5,343 nucleotides of DNA from DASVAL01 sp035649575 (GTDB lineage: Bacteria > Planctomycetota > UBA1135 > UBA2386), in assembly GCA_035649575.1 (NCBI GenBank), contig DASRJH010000249.1:1-5343 (forward strand), read 5' to 3'. The notes under the pieces are model-generated. The model was not told the DNA's origin. It searched no databases and saw only the letters and a list, made by a program, of their open reading frames with translations. This document shows positions 4,479-5,343 of the stretch, piece after piece. Made by a program: the position numbers and the translations under genes. Every line of letters begins with the position of its first letter. Positions within the stretch are counted from its first letter, which is position 1.

Positions 4479-5343
4479 AGCTCTCGCTGCGGTGGCTCTC
4501 GCGGCACGTCGATCTCACGGGCATCGAGCCGAGGCAGATTCTCGACGACCTCACGATGAGCACGGCCGAGATCGAAGGGCTCGTGCGCTTTGGCGAGGGC
4601 CTCGAGTGTCTCGTCACGGGTCACGTGCGCAAGCGCGAGAAGCACCACGACGCCGACAAGCTCTCGGTCTGTCAGGTCGACCTCGGCCCGGCCGGCGGCA
4701 CAGTACAGATCGTGTGCGGCGCGTCGAACGTGCAGGCGGGCCAGCGCGTCGTCGTGATCAAGCCCGGCGACACGTTGCCGGCGCAAGGCCACAAGGGCGC
4801 GCTGAAGATCAAGGTCGGCAAGATCCGCGGCGTCGAGTCGCACGGCATGATCTGCTCGGAAGCCGAGCTGGCGTTGTCCGACGAGCAGGACGGCATCCTC
4901 GTGCTCGACCCCGACACGCCGATCGGCAAGCGCTTCGTCGACATAGCAGCCGTGCAGGACTGGGTGTTCGAGATCGACAACAAGTCGGTCAACCACCGCC
5001 CCGATCTGTGGGGCCACTACGGCTTCGCGCGCGAGCTCGCGGCGATCTACGGCCGCAAGCTCGCACCAGCCGCAACGGCGTTGCCGCTGCCCGCGAGCGG
5101 CAAGAAGGTCGAAGTCGTGATCGAGGACAAGGTCGCCTGCCCGCGTTACTGCGGGCTCGTGATCGACGCTGTCACTTCGGGGCCTTCGCCGAACGAACTG
5201 CGCTGGCAGCTCGCGGCCGTAGGCCAGCGCTCGATCAACCTGCCGGTCGACGTCGGCAACTACGTGATGCTCGACCTCGGCCAGCCGATGCACGCGTTCG
5301 ACGCGAGCCACATAGGCAACGGGCCCGTGCGCGTGCGCCGTGC
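4475..5343 (+). CDS. pheT: Phenylalanine--tRNA ligase beta subunit, 5' part only
   Basis: The first 289 codons are present; the gene runs off the right edge. Bacterial PheT is usually near 800 residues, so roughly a third is seen. It starts MKLSLRWLSRHVDL, the standard PheT N-terminus. Residues about 44-155 are the OB-fold tRNA-binding (EMAP-II-like) domain, with ADKLSVCQVDLG (60-71), QIVCGASNVQAGQRV (78-92) and a KIRGVESHGMICSEAEL stretch (116-132). Residues 165-187 contain DNKSVNHRPDLWGHYGFARE. The B3/B4 domain begins at about 218, with CPRYCGLVI, RSINLPVDVGNYVMLDLGQP and MHAFD. In this enzyme the beta subunit recognises the tRNA, and the B3/B4 domain carries the editing site that removes mischarged Tyr-tRNA-Phe. 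The start is certain from the ATGA overlap with pheS and the ribosome binding site. Confidence 0.98.
   Translation, partial: MKLSLRWLSRHVDLTGIEPRQILDDLTMSTAEIEGLVRFGEGLECLVTGHVRKREKHHDADKLSVCQVDLGPAGGTVQIVCGASNVQAGQRVVVIKPGDTLPAQGHKGALKIKVGKIRGVESHGMICSEAELALSDEQDGILVLDPDTPIGKRFVDIAAVQDWVFEIDNKSVNHRPDLWGHYGFARELAAIYGRKLAPAATALPLPASGKKVEVVIEDKVACPRYCGLVIDAVTSGPSPNELRWQLAAVGQRSINLPVDVGNYVMLDLGQPMHAFDASHIGNGPVRVRR

Noticed and set aside
3168..5311. Long minus-strand open frames opposite pheS and pheT
   Set aside because: Arg/Ala/Val/His-rich shadows of GC-rich genes. The plus strand carries conserved synthetase motifs throughout.

Overview
The window is GC-rich bacterial DNA with strong G/C preference at third codon positions. 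It holds six protein genes: three on the minus strand region at the left or facing left, and four-gene translation cluster on the right; counted exactly, two genes lie on the minus strand (left half) and four on the plus strand (right half). No RNA gene, CRISPR array, insertion sequence or integrase was seen. The organism cannot be fixed from this window. A secreted RCC1-like protein with GQCNVP-type repeats, together with a PheT carrying the NKS-x-NHRPDLWGHYG-type segment, would suit a Planctomycetota or similar deep-branching, high-GC Gram-negative lineage, but that is a guess.

Left part (1-1638, minus strand): the N-terminal 546 codons of an exported protein. It has a strong ribosome binding site, a signal peptide, and then a nearly perfect tandem array of 41-residue (123-bp) RCC1-like beta-propeller units. 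The reading frame is open through the window's left edge, so the C-terminus is missing. Twelve units are visible (the twelfth partial). Six of them form a 3-unit block duplicated in tandem (369 bp + 369 bp, about 88% identical by hand count), and two carry extra Gly/Asp-rich loops at the same site.

Middle (1779-2585, minus strand): a 268-residue integral membrane protein with about seven predicted membrane segments and no recognised family. A 157-bp divergent intergenic region with a possible imperfect hairpin separates it from the plus-strand cluster.

Right part (2743-5343, plus strand): rpmI (L35), rplT (L20), pheS and pheT (5' part only). This is the widespread bacterial arrangement in which two large-subunit ribosomal proteins precede the two subunits of phenylalanyl-tRNA synthetase. 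rpmI-rplT are 3 nt apart and pheS-pheT overlap by 4 nt (ATGA), so both pairs look translationally coupled. The usual upstream partner infC is not adjacent; its place is taken by the divergent membrane-protein gene. The 92-nt rplT-pheS gap contains two mutually exclusive short hairpins, a possible but unproven attenuator-like element.

I found no convincing new multi-gene system. The most unusual content is the repeat structure of the exported RCC1-like protein.
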